A DNA stretch of 64,000 bases from an uncultured Pelagibacteraceae bacterium (GCA_902517865.1 CABYDT010000004.1:62001-126000), one strand, 5' to 3'. Positions 53,053 through 60,818 are shown, counted from the first letter of the stretch. The notes: generated by a model from the letters alone, not told the origin. Numbers and translations: made by a program.

Positions 53053-53460
53053 ATGAATTCTTCTAATAAAATTTTAGCGCCAATTTCAACAGGCGAATTA
53101 ATTGATAAAATAACAATTTTAGAGATTAAGATAGAAAAAATACAGGATAATAATAAACAAAAATTTATAAAACATGAGTTAGAAAGTCTTAACAAATTAC
53201 TTGCAGATATAAATTTTTCCGAGGATCAAAAAAAAACTGTAAATTCCTTAAAAGAAGAACTAAATACTGCAAATCGTAAATTGTGGAAAATTGAAGATGA
53301 TATCAGGCATCTTGAATCTATTAAAAAATTTAACGAAGAATTCATTGAATTGGCGCGAAATGTTTATTTAACAAATGATAAACGGGCTTCTCTTAAACAA
53401 AAACTAAATCAAATTACTAATTCTGATATTGTTGAAGTCAAAAGTTATAAAAAATATTAA
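53053..53460 (+). CDS. DUF6165-like coiled-coil protein
   Basis: About 135 residues from ATG 53053. An in-frame start at 53002 lies inside the opposite GT9 gene and is rejected. Opens NKILAPISTGELIDKITILE (about 5-24), a conserved stretch of the DUF6165 family, then a mostly helical, Lys/Glu-rich region (about 25-115) with heptad-like leucines. Function unknown. Members are often encoded beside GT9 glycosyltransferases, as here. Its last 4 bp overlap the convergent nitrilase gene. Confidence 0.65.
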   Translation: MNSSNKILAPISTGELIDKITILEIKIEKIQDNNKQKFIKHELESLNKLLADINFSEDQKKTVNSLKEELNTANRKLWKIEDDIRHLESIKKFNEEFIELARNVYLTNDKRASLKQKLNQITNSDIVEVKSYKKY

Positions 53461-54257
53461 TCTATATCTAGACTTGGTATTTGAGCTCTAAGTCTTGTAA
53501 CAAGGTCTGTATCGACATCAGCCAAAAGTATTCCTTCGCCATCTTTTTTTTCGGCCAGCACTTCTCCATCCGGTGAAATAATAAGTGAGTGACCATAAGT
53601 TTCTCTTTGGTTTGGGTGAATTCCAGTTTGTGCTGGCGCAAAAATATAACACATATTTTCTATTGCACGTGCTTTTAACAAAATATGCCAGTGTCTTTCT
53701 CCTGTATTTTTAGTAAATGCAGATGGAACTGAAATGAAAATTGCACCATCTTTAGTAAGTTTTCGATACATTAACGGAAATCTTAAATCATAGCATATTG
53801 TTAAGCCAATTTTACCCCATGGCAAGTTGTGAATTTTCAAACTGTTACCAGCTTGAAATTTTTTTGACTCTTCATATGTCTCGCCATTTGGTAGTTTTAC
53901 ATCGAACATGTGTATCTTATCATAATAATTAACAACTTTTCCACTCTGATCTATTAAAATAGATCTATTAAATAATTTATTATTTTTATCTTTGACTGGC
54001 ATTCCACCAATCAAAAACCATATTTTATTTTTTTTTACAAACTCACAAATCGCTTTTATAAAATTATTATTTTCAAAACCCTCCGCCTTTAAGAGAAGTT
54101 CTTGTTTATCTAAAGAAAATAATGAGGAATTTTCAGGCGTTGTAATAAATTCAGCATTATTCTCGATTGCTTGTTTTGAATAATTTAAAATTTTAGAGAG
54201 GTTTTCATCTACATTATCTGATGAACATAATTGGATACATGCTACTTTAAATTTCAA
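53457..54257 (-). CDS. Carbon-nitrogen hydrolase (NIT/deaminated glutathione amidase-like)
   Basis: 266 residues, nitrilase superfamily. Catalytic triad visible: Glu in TTPENSSLF (about 42), Lys in YYDKIHMFDVKLPNGETYEES (Lys about 113) and Cys in LTICYDLRFPLMYRKL (about 153). HWHILLKARAIENMCYIFAP and YGHSLIISPDGEVLAE are typical of the Nit1/Nit2 group, which repairs deaminated glutathione or acts as omega-amidase. Last gene of the mtnP-mtnA-aldolase-speDE series (2-bp gap after speDE), so an omega-amidase role in a methylthio-related path is possible but unproven. Confidence 0.85.
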   Translation of the reverse strand: MKFKVACIQLCSSDNVDENLSKILNYSKQAIENNAEFITTPENSSLFSLDKQELLLKAEGFENNNFIKAICEFVKKNKIWFLIGGMPVKDKNNKLFNRSILIDQSGKVVNYYDKIHMFDVKLPNGETYEESKKFQAGNSLKIHNLPWGKIGLTICYDLRFPLMYRKLTKDGAIFISVPSAFTKNTGERHWHILLKARAIENMCYIFAPAQTGIHPNQRETYGHSLIISPDGEVLAEKKDGEGILLADVDTDLVTRLRAQIPSLDID

Positions 54258-54259
54258 AA

Positions 54260-55300
54260 TTACCTATTTATCGAGCTTATAAAATTCCAACTACAATCAA
54301 AACTTGGAATAAAGATTTCAGATATTTCGCAATTACCACATGCTTTATCAAATGTTTTTAACCAACTATCAACTTGACGCGGTTTTTTATTTTTAGAGCC
54401 AACTTGAGCTGTTATAACTCCATTAGATTTTACAATTCTTTTAATCTCAGAAATATTTTTTTCAGCAAGGTTTATACAATACTGATCATCATTTAAATCT
54501 ATGAACAAATGATCGTATTTTTCATTTTCACATTTTTTAATGTTTTTAAATGCATCACCCCAAATACAATTAACTTTATTACTTTTATTAACATTTTTAA
54601 AAACAGTGGGTAAATACATTTGGCATGCTTTCACTACCTCTTCATCTAATTCAAACCAGTCAATATAATTAAAGTTATTATTGATACATTCTCTTGCGAC
54701 TCCGCCATCTCCTCCTCCTATAATTGCAGCGGAATTATTTTTTTTTGAAAGCTTTAAACCAGAATTAACAAATGTCGACGAATAAAGCTTTTCATCTTTT
54801 TCAGCAACCTGTATTTCGTTGTCAATAAATAATGCATTTCCAAACTCTTTGAGTTTTAAGATTTCAATATGCTGGCCCATTTTAGATTTAAAATCTTTAA
54901 TTATTTTTTCAACTACATAGGATTTCTTGTACCCATCAGAACTATAAATATCATGATAATGATGTATCGTATCTCTTGAAAACTCTTTTTTAACAACACA
55001 AGAATGATTTATTTCTTTTTTAAGAATATTTAAAGAAACATTTGGATTAATTCTTCCGCATGTAAAGAAATCAAAACTTATAATGCCGTGTTCAGGAAAA
55101 GTGTGAAAGCTCATATGGCTTTCTTTTAGTAATGCTACCATTGTAAGTCCTTGGGGTGAAAACTCGTATTTTGATATATTGATAATTCCTACTTTTGCTG
55201 CTTTTGCAATTTTATTTATTACTTTTTCGTAAAATTCTGGTGTGTAATCTTCTTTAACTCCTAAAAAATCTAAAGTTATATGATCTCCAACTTTAACCAT
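54260..55300 (-). CDS. speD/speE: Fused S-adenosylmethionine decarboxylase and spermidine synthase
   Basis: 346 residues joining two spermidine-pathway enzymes. Residues 1-115 are a bacterial class 1b AdoMet decarboxylase: LLKESHMSFHTFPEHGIISF contains the self-cleaving Ser61 (future pyruvoyl), His66, and FTCG the catalytic Cys81. Residues about 125-346 are an aminopropyltransferase: AIIGGGDGGVARECI (about 193-207) binds decarboxylated AdoMet, WFELDEEVVKACQMYLP follows, and FIDLND replaces the usual DSTDP loop. The fusion channels decarboxylated AdoMet directly into spermidine synthesis, with methylthioadenosine as by-product, salvaged by the adjacent mtnP and mtnA. Confidence 0.9.
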   Translation of the reverse strand: MVKVGDHITLDFLGVKEDYTPEFYEKVINKIAKAAKVGIINISKYEFSPQGLTMVALLKESHMSFHTFPEHGIISFDFFTCGRINPNVSLNILKKEINHSCVVKKEFSRDTIHHYHDIYSSDGYKKSYVVEKIIKDFKSKMGQHIEILKLKEFGNALFIDNEIQVAEKDEKLYSSTFVNSGLKLSKKNNSAAIIGGGDGGVARECINNNFNYIDWFELDEEVVKACQMYLPTVFKNVNKSNKVNCIWGDAFKNIKKCENEKYDHLFIDLNDDQYCINLAEKNISEIKRIVKSNGVITAQVGSKNKKPRQVDSWLKTFDKACGNCEISEIFIPSFDCSWNFISSINR

Positions 55301-55942
55301 TTAGGTATCTCCCTTTTTATAGTTTTTAACCTTTTTTAATACTTTTCTCATTAAACTATATGACAAAAGTTTTGGTTTTCCAACTCTTAGACAATCTATA
55401 TACTGACTCGCAAGATACTCAACCTCTTGTGCTAGCTCAAAGGCTGTTGATAAATTAATATCAAATGCCACTTGCCCGTGGTTCTCTATTAGACAAGCCT
55501 TACGATCTTTTAACGATATAATAATATTTTTAGATAATTTTGAGGTACCGAAGGTATCGTATTTTGCGCATCTAATATCCTCACCTCCTGCCACTGCAAC
55601 CATATAGTGAAAGGGCGGAATTTTTTTTCTTAAACATGATAATATTAAGGCATTATGTGAGTGACAATGAACAATTGATCCTGAGTATTTTTTTGCCTTA
55701 TATATATCTCTGTGGAACCTCCATTCCGATGAAGGGTTATGTTTTTTTATGTGGCGTCCTTCTAAAGAAACAAAAACAATATCACTAGATCTTAAACTTG
55801 AATATTTTTTACCACTAGGAGTAATAAAAAAACCATTTTTATATCTAACTGAAATATTGCCTGATCTAAGAGGGGAAAGATTTGTGGTATTAAGTAATTT
55901 TGAATATCTTATAATTTCCTTTTTAATTTTTAGTGAATTCAT
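55301..55942 (-). CDS. Class II aldolase, candidate methylthioribulose-1-phosphate aldolase (or MtnB-type dehydratase)
   Basis: 213 residues, AraD/FucA fold. Motifs: RSGNISVRYKNGFFITPSG (about 26-44), catalytic Glu in PSSEWRFHRDIY (about 73), zinc His pair in SIVHCHSHNALIL (about 92-94), and third His in LIENHGQVAF (about 151). Such proteins next to mtnA and mtnP cleave 5-methylthioribulose-1-phosphate to dihydroxyacetone phosphate and methylthioacetaldehyde (DHAP shunt). Alternatives are MtnB dehydratase or fuculose-phosphate aldolase. Ends flush with speDE and shares one base with mtnA. Confidence 0.82.
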   Translation of the reverse strand: MNSLKIKKEIIRYSKLLNTTNLSPLRSGNISVRYKNGFFITPSGKKYSSLRSSDIVFVSLEGRHIKKHNPSSEWRFHRDIYKAKKYSGSIVHCHSHNALILSCLRKKIPPFHYMVAVAGGEDIRCAKYDTFGTSKLSKNIIISLKDRKACLIENHGQVAFDINLSTAFELAQEVEYLASQYIDCLRVGKPKLLSYSLMRKVLKKVKNYKKGDT

Positions 55943-56991
55943 TATAATATTTTTTTTATATCCTCGGGCTTAAAGACTCCTTTTTCAGTTATAAATCCAC
56001 TAATTAAATTTGCTGGGGTAATATCAAACCCCAAATTAAGACCTTTTGTATTTTTTGGGTAAATATTTACTTTTCTAATAGTATTATCTTCGTCTACACC
56101 AACGACTTGCTTTAGCTCATCATCAGATCTTTCTTCAATTGGAATGAGTCCTCCATTCTCTAAATTTGGATCATAAGTTGTGCTAGGAAGAGCTACATAA
56201 AACGGGATATTGTTATCTTTGGCTGCTAAAGCTTTTAAATAAGTTCCGATTTTATTTGCAACATCACCATTTTTGCTAACTCTGTCTGTACCAACTATAC
56301 ATAAATCCACTTCACCTCTTTGCATTAATAAACCTCCTGTATTATCTGCTATCACTTTATGATTTATTTTTTCGTGAATTAGTTCGTAAGATGTTAGAGA
56401 TGAACCCTGGTTTCTGGGTCTGGTCTCATCTACCCAAATATTAAGATTAATCCCCTCGTCTCTTGCTTTATAAATAGGCGCCGTAGCAGTTCCCCAATCA
56501 ATCGTAGCTAACCATCCTGCATTACAATGCGTAAGGATATTAATTTGTTTCTTTTTAATTTTTTGCAATATTTGTAGTCCATGTTCTCCAATTTTTTCAC
56601 AGATCTTTATATCTTCGTCACATATTTTAATACACTCTTCCAGTATAGATTGCGTAATGTTTTGAGTATTCACTTTATTTAAAATTCTATTAACAGCCCA
56701 AGATAAATTTACAGCCGTCGGTCTTGCTTTTTTTATCTCTTCGGCTTTTTTCTTCACAAAATTAATATCTTCTTTTTCTTTGGAAGCTAAATATAAAGCA
56801 TAAGCAGCTGTCGCTCCAATAAGTGGCGCTCCTCTTACTCTCATTTCCTTAATAGCATTAAATGCATCAATAAAATTATTTAGAGAAATAATTTCGAAAT
56901 TGAAAGGTAATTTTGTTTGATCAATAATTTTGACTACTTTTTTTGCAGGTTCAAACCATATAGTTCTATAATTCTCACCTGCAATTTTCAT
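55942..56991 (-). CDS. mtnA: 5-Methylthioribose-1-phosphate isomerase
   Basis: 349 residues, eIF2B-alpha-like fold. Signatures: MRVRGAPLIGATAAYALYLA (about 49-68), HCNAGWLATIDWGTATAPIY with the catalytic Cys (about 156), VDETRPRNQGSSLTSYEL (about 190-207), CIVGTDRVSKNGDVANKIG with the catalytic Asp (about 234), and PFYVALPSTTYD. Converts methylthioribose-1-phosphate to methylthioribulose-1-phosphate. Overlaps mtnP by 4 bp and the class II aldolase by one base, completing a three-step MTA branch. Confidence 0.95.
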   Translation of the reverse strand: MKIAGENYRTIWFEPAKKVVKIIDQTKLPFNFEIISLNNFIDAFNAIKEMRVRGAPLIGATAAYALYLASKEKEDINFVKKKAEEIKKARPTAVNLSWAVNRILNKVNTQNITQSILEECIKICDEDIKICEKIGEHGLQILQKIKKKQINILTHCNAGWLATIDWGTATAPIYKARDEGINLNIWVDETRPRNQGSSLTSYELIHEKINHKVIADNTGGLLMQRGEVDLCIVGTDRVSKNGDVANKIGTYLKALAAKDNNIPFYVALPSTTYDPNLENGGLIPIEERSDDELKQVVGVDEDNTIRKVNIYPKNTKGLNLGFDITPANLISGFITEKGVFKPEDIKKIL

Positions 56992-57854
56992 TTTTTTAAA
57001 ACCCTACCTGCAATAGTTGCTAACTTTTTTATTGTTTTTTTTGTTCTTTTTTTTGGATCCGTGATGATTGCAATATCTAAGCATTTTGTTGCAGGATCTT
57101 TGTCATCAACATATTTTGTGTAATTTTCTATAATATCTTTTATCATTTCTTTTGCTTTCGATGCGTTTTCTAACAATACTTTAATAACTTGTTGAACATC
57201 TACATTCTCGTGGTCAGGATGCCAGCAATCGTAATCTGTTACCATTGATATAGAGGCATAACGAATTTCTGCCTCTCTTGCTAGTTTTGCCTCTGGCATA
57301 TTTGTCATGCCTATAACGTCAGCTTTCCATGATCTATATAATTGCGACTCAGCTAATGAGGAAAATTGCGGTCCCTCCATAGCTACATATGTACCTCCTC
57401 GTTGAAAGGGAATTTTTAATTTTTTAATAGATGACTCGCATGCGTCCATCAAAGATTTCGACGTTGGATGAGCCATTGAAACATGGGCAACTATTTCATT
57501 ATCAAAAAAAGTTTTCTTTCTCGCGAAAGTTCTGTCAATAAATTGATCAATTATAACAAATTTACCAGGTTCAAGTTCCTCTTTCAAAGAGCCAACTGCA
57601 GATACTGAAATTATATCGGTCACTCCCCTTTGTTTCAGCGCATCTATATTAGCTCGGAAGTTTATATTAGATGGGGATATCAAATGTCCCCTTCCATGTC
57701 TTGGAATAAAACAAAAGCTTTGTTTTGCAAATTTTGCTTCTAGAATTTGGTCAGATGGTTCGCCCCATGGAGTTTTAACTTTTATCCACTTTTCGTTAGA
57801 TAAACCCTCTATATTATATAACCCACTGCCACCAATTATTCCTAATTTACTCAT
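56988..57854 (-). CDS. mtnP: 5'-Methylthioadenosine phosphorylase
   Basis: 288 residues, PNP/UDP family 2. GIIGGSGLYNIEGL at the start, phosphate-binding RHGRGHLISPSNINFRANID (about 53-72), VSAVGSLKEELEPGKFVIID (about 88-107), ERGGTY-like QRGGTYVAMEGPQFSS and the purine/ribose site VIGMTNMPEAKLAREAEI (about 189-206). Splits methylthioadenosine into adenine and methylthioribose-1-phosphate, which feeds mtnA, while adenine goes to the divergent apt. First gene of the minus-strand polyamine/MTA operon. Confidence 0.95.
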   Translation of the reverse strand: MSKLGIIGGSGLYNIEGLSNEKWIKVKTPWGEPSDQILEAKFAKQSFCFIPRHGRGHLISPSNINFRANIDALKQRGVTDIISVSAVGSLKEELEPGKFVIIDQFIDRTFARKKTFFDNEIVAHVSMAHPTSKSLMDACESSIKKLKIPFQRGGTYVAMEGPQFSSLAESQLYRSWKADVIGMTNMPEAKLAREAEIRYASISMVTDYDCWHPDHENVDVQQVIKVLLENASKAKEMIKDIIENYTKYVDDKDPATKCLDIAIITDPKKRTKKTIKKLATIAGRVLKK

Positions 57855-57889
57855 GACTAATTAACTTAATTATATTAATTATTCTTATA

Positions 57890-58417
57890 ATGAAATTAGA
57901 AAAAACAATTAAATCAATTCCTGATTATCCTAAAAAAGGTATTCTTTTTAGAGATATCACATCTCTATTAGAAAATAAGAAAGCTTTTAATACAACTATT
58001 AAAAGAATGTATAAAATTACAAAAAAAATACCCCATAATAAGCTTGCGGCTATTGAGTCTAGAGGTTTTATTTTTGCTTCTGTCCTCGCGTATTTAGAAA
58101 AAAAACCTTTAATATTGCTAAGAAAGAAAAATAAACTTCCAGATAAAAGAATTTCACAAAAATTTACCCTAGAATATGGAAAGGCAACAATTGAGGTACA
58201 TAAAAGATCAGTCAAAAAAAATGATAAAATATTAATTGTTGATGACTTGATCGCAACAGGAGGTACAGCTCTTGCTGCTGCGAAACTAATTGAAAAATGC
58301 AAAGGGAAAGTCGCGGGATATATATTTTTAATTAATTTATTCGATTTACCTGGTAATGAAAAATTAGAGAAAAAAGATTATAAGTCTTTTAGTTTAATAA
58401 AGTTTCCAGGACATTAA
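57890..58417 (+). CDS. apt: Adenine phosphoribosyltransferase
   Basis: 175 residues, the standard Apt length. KSIPDYPKKGILFRDITSLL at the N-terminus is characteristic, with ESRGFIFASVLAYL (about 60) and the PRPP-binding ILIVDDLIATGGTALAAAKL (about 115-134). Converts adenine and PRPP to AMP. It diverges from mtnP across 35 bp, matching its role in taking the adenine released by MtnP (spermidine by-product). Confidence 0.95.
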   Translation: MKLEKTIKSIPDYPKKGILFRDITSLLENKKAFNTTIKRMYKITKKIPHNKLAAIESRGFIFASVLAYLEKKPLILLRKKNKLPDKRISQKFTLEYGKATIEVHKRSVKKNDKILIVDDLIATGGTALAAAKLIEKCKGKVAGYIFLINLFDLPGNEKLEKKDYKSFSLIKFPGH

Positions 58418-58423
58418 ATATTT

Positions 58424-58867
58424 TTAATGACAAGACTCATTAAATTTTTTTAATCTCCAATAATTATATGGCCAAGGTGTTAAAAAACCTACTAATAACA
58501 TGATAGGTATCACCCACCATGTCAAAATTGCTCCTCCAGTTAAGAGATAGTCAGTCAAATTCATCGCGATTTCCATTGATAACATAGATATAAAACTCAT
58601 TCCAAATGCAGTTTTAATTGCATCTTTAAGACTAAAATTTTGTTTTAAAAGAATAAAAGTTTCTAATAAGATGCTAGTAATTAACCCATTAATTATAGCC
58701 AATGTCATAATACCGAGTATAGGGAAAGGTATTTTTGTGAGTTGGAAAAAAAGAATTGTTCCAAAATCGCCTATTGAACATCCAAAAACGCACCAAAGTG
58801 TATTCTTCGCACTTTTAATCCAAGTATTTTTACATTTCCAGTGAAAGTTTTTTAGTGCTAAATCCAT
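58424..58867 (-). CDS. DUF4396-type four-helix membrane protein
   Basis: 147 residues with about four transmembrane helices (about 25-45, 48-70, 85-105, 112-135). CVFGCSIGDFGTILFFQL (about 26-43), LSMEIAMNLTDYLL and TPWPYNYWRLKKF near the end follow the DUF4396 pattern. Function unknown, often near copper or redox proteins. It is the last of three closely spaced genes with a cupredoxin and a cytochrome c (3-bp gap). The His/Cys-poor helices give no direct sign of metal binding. Confidence 0.7.
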   Translation of the reverse strand: MDLALKNFHWKCKNTWIKSAKNTLWCVFGCSIGDFGTILFFQLTKIPFPILGIMTLAIINGLITSILLETFILLKQNFSLKDAIKTAFGMSFISMLSMEIAMNLTDYLLTGGAILTWWVIPIMLLVGFLTPWPYNYWRLKKFNESCH

Positions 58868-58870
58868 TAT

Positions 58871-59374
58871 TTAGTTAATATTAATTTTTGAAATCATCCC
58901 AGCCTCTAAATGACCTGGTACATTACATCCTACGTATAACTCGGCGCTTGTTGAGAATTTCCAGATTAACTCTCCAGATTTATTTGGTTCAAGCAAAACG
59001 CTATTCGAATGACTATGTGCCATTTTTTTATCATGCTTAGACATTTCTTTCATTTTTATTTTATTAATTTTAGTGGGAAGCAAAATACCTTTTTTCATCA
59101 TTTCAAGCATTTCTGGACCATGTTTTTTATGCATTTTCATTGTAGCGATATTGAATTCATGCACTAGCATACCTTTATTTTCTACAATAAATTTTATGGT
59201 TTCATTTTTCTTAACGTTAATAATTTTGGGTTCGTAATAGTTATCGTACATTGAAATTTTAATCGTTTTATTTACTTCAGAAACTTTACCTTTTGTACCA
59301 ATCATTTTCATTGGTGCTGCAAATACATTAAAAGATATCTGCATAAATATAGTTAGTAAAATTAATTTATTCAT
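58871..59374 (-). CDS. Periplasmic cupredoxin with a Met/His-rich insert
   Basis: About 167 residues from ATG 59374, preceded by AAAGG. An in-frame ATG at 59389 overlaps cytochrome c and is less likely. Signal peptide MNKLILLTIFMQISFNVFA, cleaved before APMKM. Type 1 copper ligands: His in GMLVHEFNI, then Cys, His and Met in YVGCNVPGHLEAGM. Between strands is an unusual insert rich in Met, His and Lys (MHKKHGPEMLEMMKK and MSKHDKKMAHSHS), which may bind extra copper. Likely carries electrons with the adjacent cytochrome c, or traffics copper. Confidence 0.85.
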   Translation of the reverse strand: MNKLILLTIFMQISFNVFAAPMKMIGTKGKVSEVNKTIKISMYDNYYEPKIINVKKNETIKFIVENKGMLVHEFNIATMKMHKKHGPEMLEMMKKGILLPTKINKIKMKEMSKHDKKMAHSHSNSVLLEPNKSGELIWKFSTSAELYVGCNVPGHLEAGMISKININ

Positions 59375-59378
59375 TATA

Positions 59379-59822
59379 TTACCTTTCATTCAGTTTGAGT
59401 TGATATCGATATTTTTTTTCTGGCCAGTACGATTTAACATAAGCTAAAACATTCTTAATTTGGTTATCAGTCAGCTTATCTGAAAACCCCCCCATTTTAC
59501 CTTTGTAATTTTTTACATATCTACCTAATCCATATTTTGTGATGTAAAAAAGTGTACTATCGTCATGATGCCAGGTGTGTCCATCTCCATTCATTGGAGG
59601 AGCAAGTCTGTGACCATCTTTATCTAGTTTCGCATCCCAATTTATTTGACCTGATAAATTTTTTTTATGACAGGACGCGCAGTTCTTTAAATAAAGAGCT
59701 TTACCTTCGTTAAATTGTGTTGTTTTAATCGATGATTTTTTAATTGTTCCTACAATATTATGATTTAATGACAAACTATCAGTTGTAAAAAAAATTATAG
59801 TTAAAAATATATACTTTCGCAT
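59379..59822 (-). CDS. Periplasmic class I cytochrome c
   Basis: 147 residues with N-terminal signal peptide (MRKYIFLTIIFFTTDSLS). Single heme site CASCHKK (about 48-54). Probable axial Met in KGKMGGFSDKLTDNQIKNVL (about 108-127). The insert APPMNGDGHTWHHDDSTLFY with Trp-His-His is typical of a marine cytochrome c subset that precedes cupredoxin genes. Its coding end overlaps the first ATG of the cupredoxin gene region, so the two are co-translated. Confidence 0.88.
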   Translation of the reverse strand: MRKYIFLTIIFFTTDSLSLNHNIVGTIKKSSIKTTQFNEGKALYLKNCASCHKKNLSGQINWDAKLDKDGHRLAPPMNGDGHTWHHDDSTLFYITKYGLGRYVKNYKGKMGGFSDKLTDNQIKNVLAYVKSYWPEKKYRYQLKLNER

Positions 59823-59865
59823 TCTTTATTTATAATTTTCGAAAATTTTACCGCTATTAGTCAAA

Positions 59866-59942
59866 TGGTAGCGGGAGGCAGAGTTGAACTGCCGACCCCG
59901 GGCTTATGAGTCCCGTGCTCTAACCAACTGAGCTATCCCGCC
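59866..59942 (-). tRNA. tRNA-Met(CAT) (or tRNA-Ile2(CAT)), CCA encoded
   Basis: 77 bases. Acceptor stem GGCGGGA pairs with TCCCGCT (one G-U), D-loop region AGCTCAGTTGGTTAGAGC, anticodon loop ACTCATAAG with CAT, TpsiC arm GTCGGCAGTTCAACTCTGCC type, encoded 3' CCA at 59866-59868. CAT could be elongator Met or lysidine-modified Ile2. Its 5' half (anticodon loop to acceptor) is duplicated 918 bp upstream at 60819, so it appears to be an integration target. Confidence 0.93.
59901..59942 (-). repeat. Direct repeat 1 (5' half of tRNA-Met), putative att end
   Basis: 42-bp stretch running from the anticodon stem-loop to the 5' end of the tRNA. 41 of 42 positions are identical to 60819-60860 (G at 59930 versus A at 60848). 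Intact tRNA side. Confidence 0.9.
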
Positions 59943-60024
59943 GTTAAATTCGTATTGATATATACTACTTTTATTTTTTGTTGCAAACAAGATATTAGAC
60001 AATTCTATTATTTAGGATTTTTAA

Positions 60025-60066
60025 GTGAGTCCTATGTGAGTCCGTTGAGTCCTAAAATTGAGTCCT
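60025..60066 (+). repeat. Four TGAGTCC repeats inside the left end of the insert
   Basis: The heptamer TGAGTCC occurs at 60026, 60037, 60046 and 60059 (spacings 11, 9 and 13 bp), three copies followed by T. It is unrelated to coding sequence and resembles clustered arm-type sites of tyrosine recombinases near attachment sites. The first two copies recur imperfectly at 60741-60759. Confidence 0.6.
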
Positions 60067-60090
60067 ATTCCCTTGGGGTATAAATTAATA

Positions 60091-60405
60091 TTAAATGAAA
60101 TTTTGTAATATTTCTTTTTCGATTGTCCAAATCGATTTAAAACTATAATTGAAGATTCCTTCTGTAACTACTAATGTGGCATGTGTATCACAAACTAATA
60201 TAAAACCTTTTCCAATCCCAGAGTGAGCAACACTTCTACCCCTGCAAGCTGCTGCTATAGGAGTGCTATCAACAGGATGCCAACTTCCACATCCACAATT
60301 ATATGTCTTGTCTTTGTTTAGGGTGCTTAAAGACTCATGAGGTGGATGTAGCTCCTCATTAGCAAGTTCTTCTCGTAATTCTTTTAAGTTTTTTAAATAT
60401 TTCAT
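60091..60405 (-). CDS. Unknown small protein A with CGCG motif
   Basis: 104 residues, not recognised. N-terminal charged helix (LKNLKELREELANEEL), then YNCGCGSWHPVDS (about 36-48) with paired Cys and a His, a further Cys in AAACRGRS, a basic or glycine loop, GFILVCDTHATLV and EGIFNYSFKSIWTIE at the C-terminus. Possibly a small metal-binding (zinc ribbon-like) domain. It is paralogous to the next gene, which it overlaps by 4 bp (ATGA): both share YxCGCGxxH, a GF/AF-x-L strand and EGxGIFxxxxKS/T ending. Located on the tRNA-bounded insert. Confidence 0.65.
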   Translation of the reverse strand: MKYLKNLKELREELANEELHPPHESLSTLNKDKTYNCGCGSWHPVDSTPIAAACRGRSVAHSGIGKGFILVCDTHATLVVTEGIFNYSFKSIWTIEKEILQNFI

Positions 60406-60725
60406 TTATTATTTTTTTTCCATAGTTCATATGATTTCTTTACATTCGAGCTATAGACTGTTTTTAAACCTAATTTAAATATTCCAGTCCCTTCAACATA
60501 ATTTGCAAAATCACAATTCTTATCTATTAAAACAAATGCTCCACTAAGTTTTCGCCTCCAAAGTATACCAGTTTTTTCAGAAAAAATATGTTTTTTACCG
60601 CATCCACAAATATATTTTTTACCAAAAAAATCTTTTGTACGTGAGTCTGCATCGGAATTTTTTGCTTCTAAAATTGATAATCTCTCCAAGTATTCAATAA
60701 ATTCTTCAGCCTCAATTATTTTCAT
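60402..60725 (-). CDS. Unknown small protein B with CGCG motif (paralogue of A)
   Basis: 107 residues, not recognised. N-terminal acidic helix (EAEEFIEYLERLSILEAK), YICGCGKKHIFSEKTGILWR (about 38-57), then AFVLIDKNCDFANYVEGTGI and FKLGLKTVYSS. Aligns with protein A across the central domain but lacks the AAACRGR segment and ends in Lys-rich KSYELWKKNNK. Tandem duplication followed by divergence is likely. No signal peptide, membrane helix or known enzyme motif. Confidence 0.65.
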   Translation of the reverse strand: MKIIEAEEFIEYLERLSILEAKNSDADSRTKDFFGKKYICGCGKKHIFSEKTGILWRRKLSGAFVLIDKNCDFANYVEGTGIFKLGLKTVYSSNVKKSYELWKKNNK

Positions 60726-60740
60726 ACTTAAATATTATCA

Positions 60741-60759
60741 GTGTGTCCTATGTGTGACC
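60741..60759 (+). repeat. Imperfect copy of the GTGnGTCCTATGTGnG repeat inside the right end
   Basis: 19 bp matching 60025-60043 at 16 positions, lying between the paralogue pair and the displaced half-tRNA. Its symmetric placement suggests a recombinase arm site or a remnant of an element end. Confidence 0.5.
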
Positions 60760-60818
60760 AGATTTAAGTTGATATTGAATTAAGATTGTATTTCAAAGCT
60801 CTTGAACAATAGGCAAAA

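Noticed and set aside
54260-58417. SAM-binding riboswitch for the polyamine/MTA operon
   Set aside because: The gap upstream of mtnP is 35 bp and shared with apt, too short for a known SAM aptamer plus expression platform.
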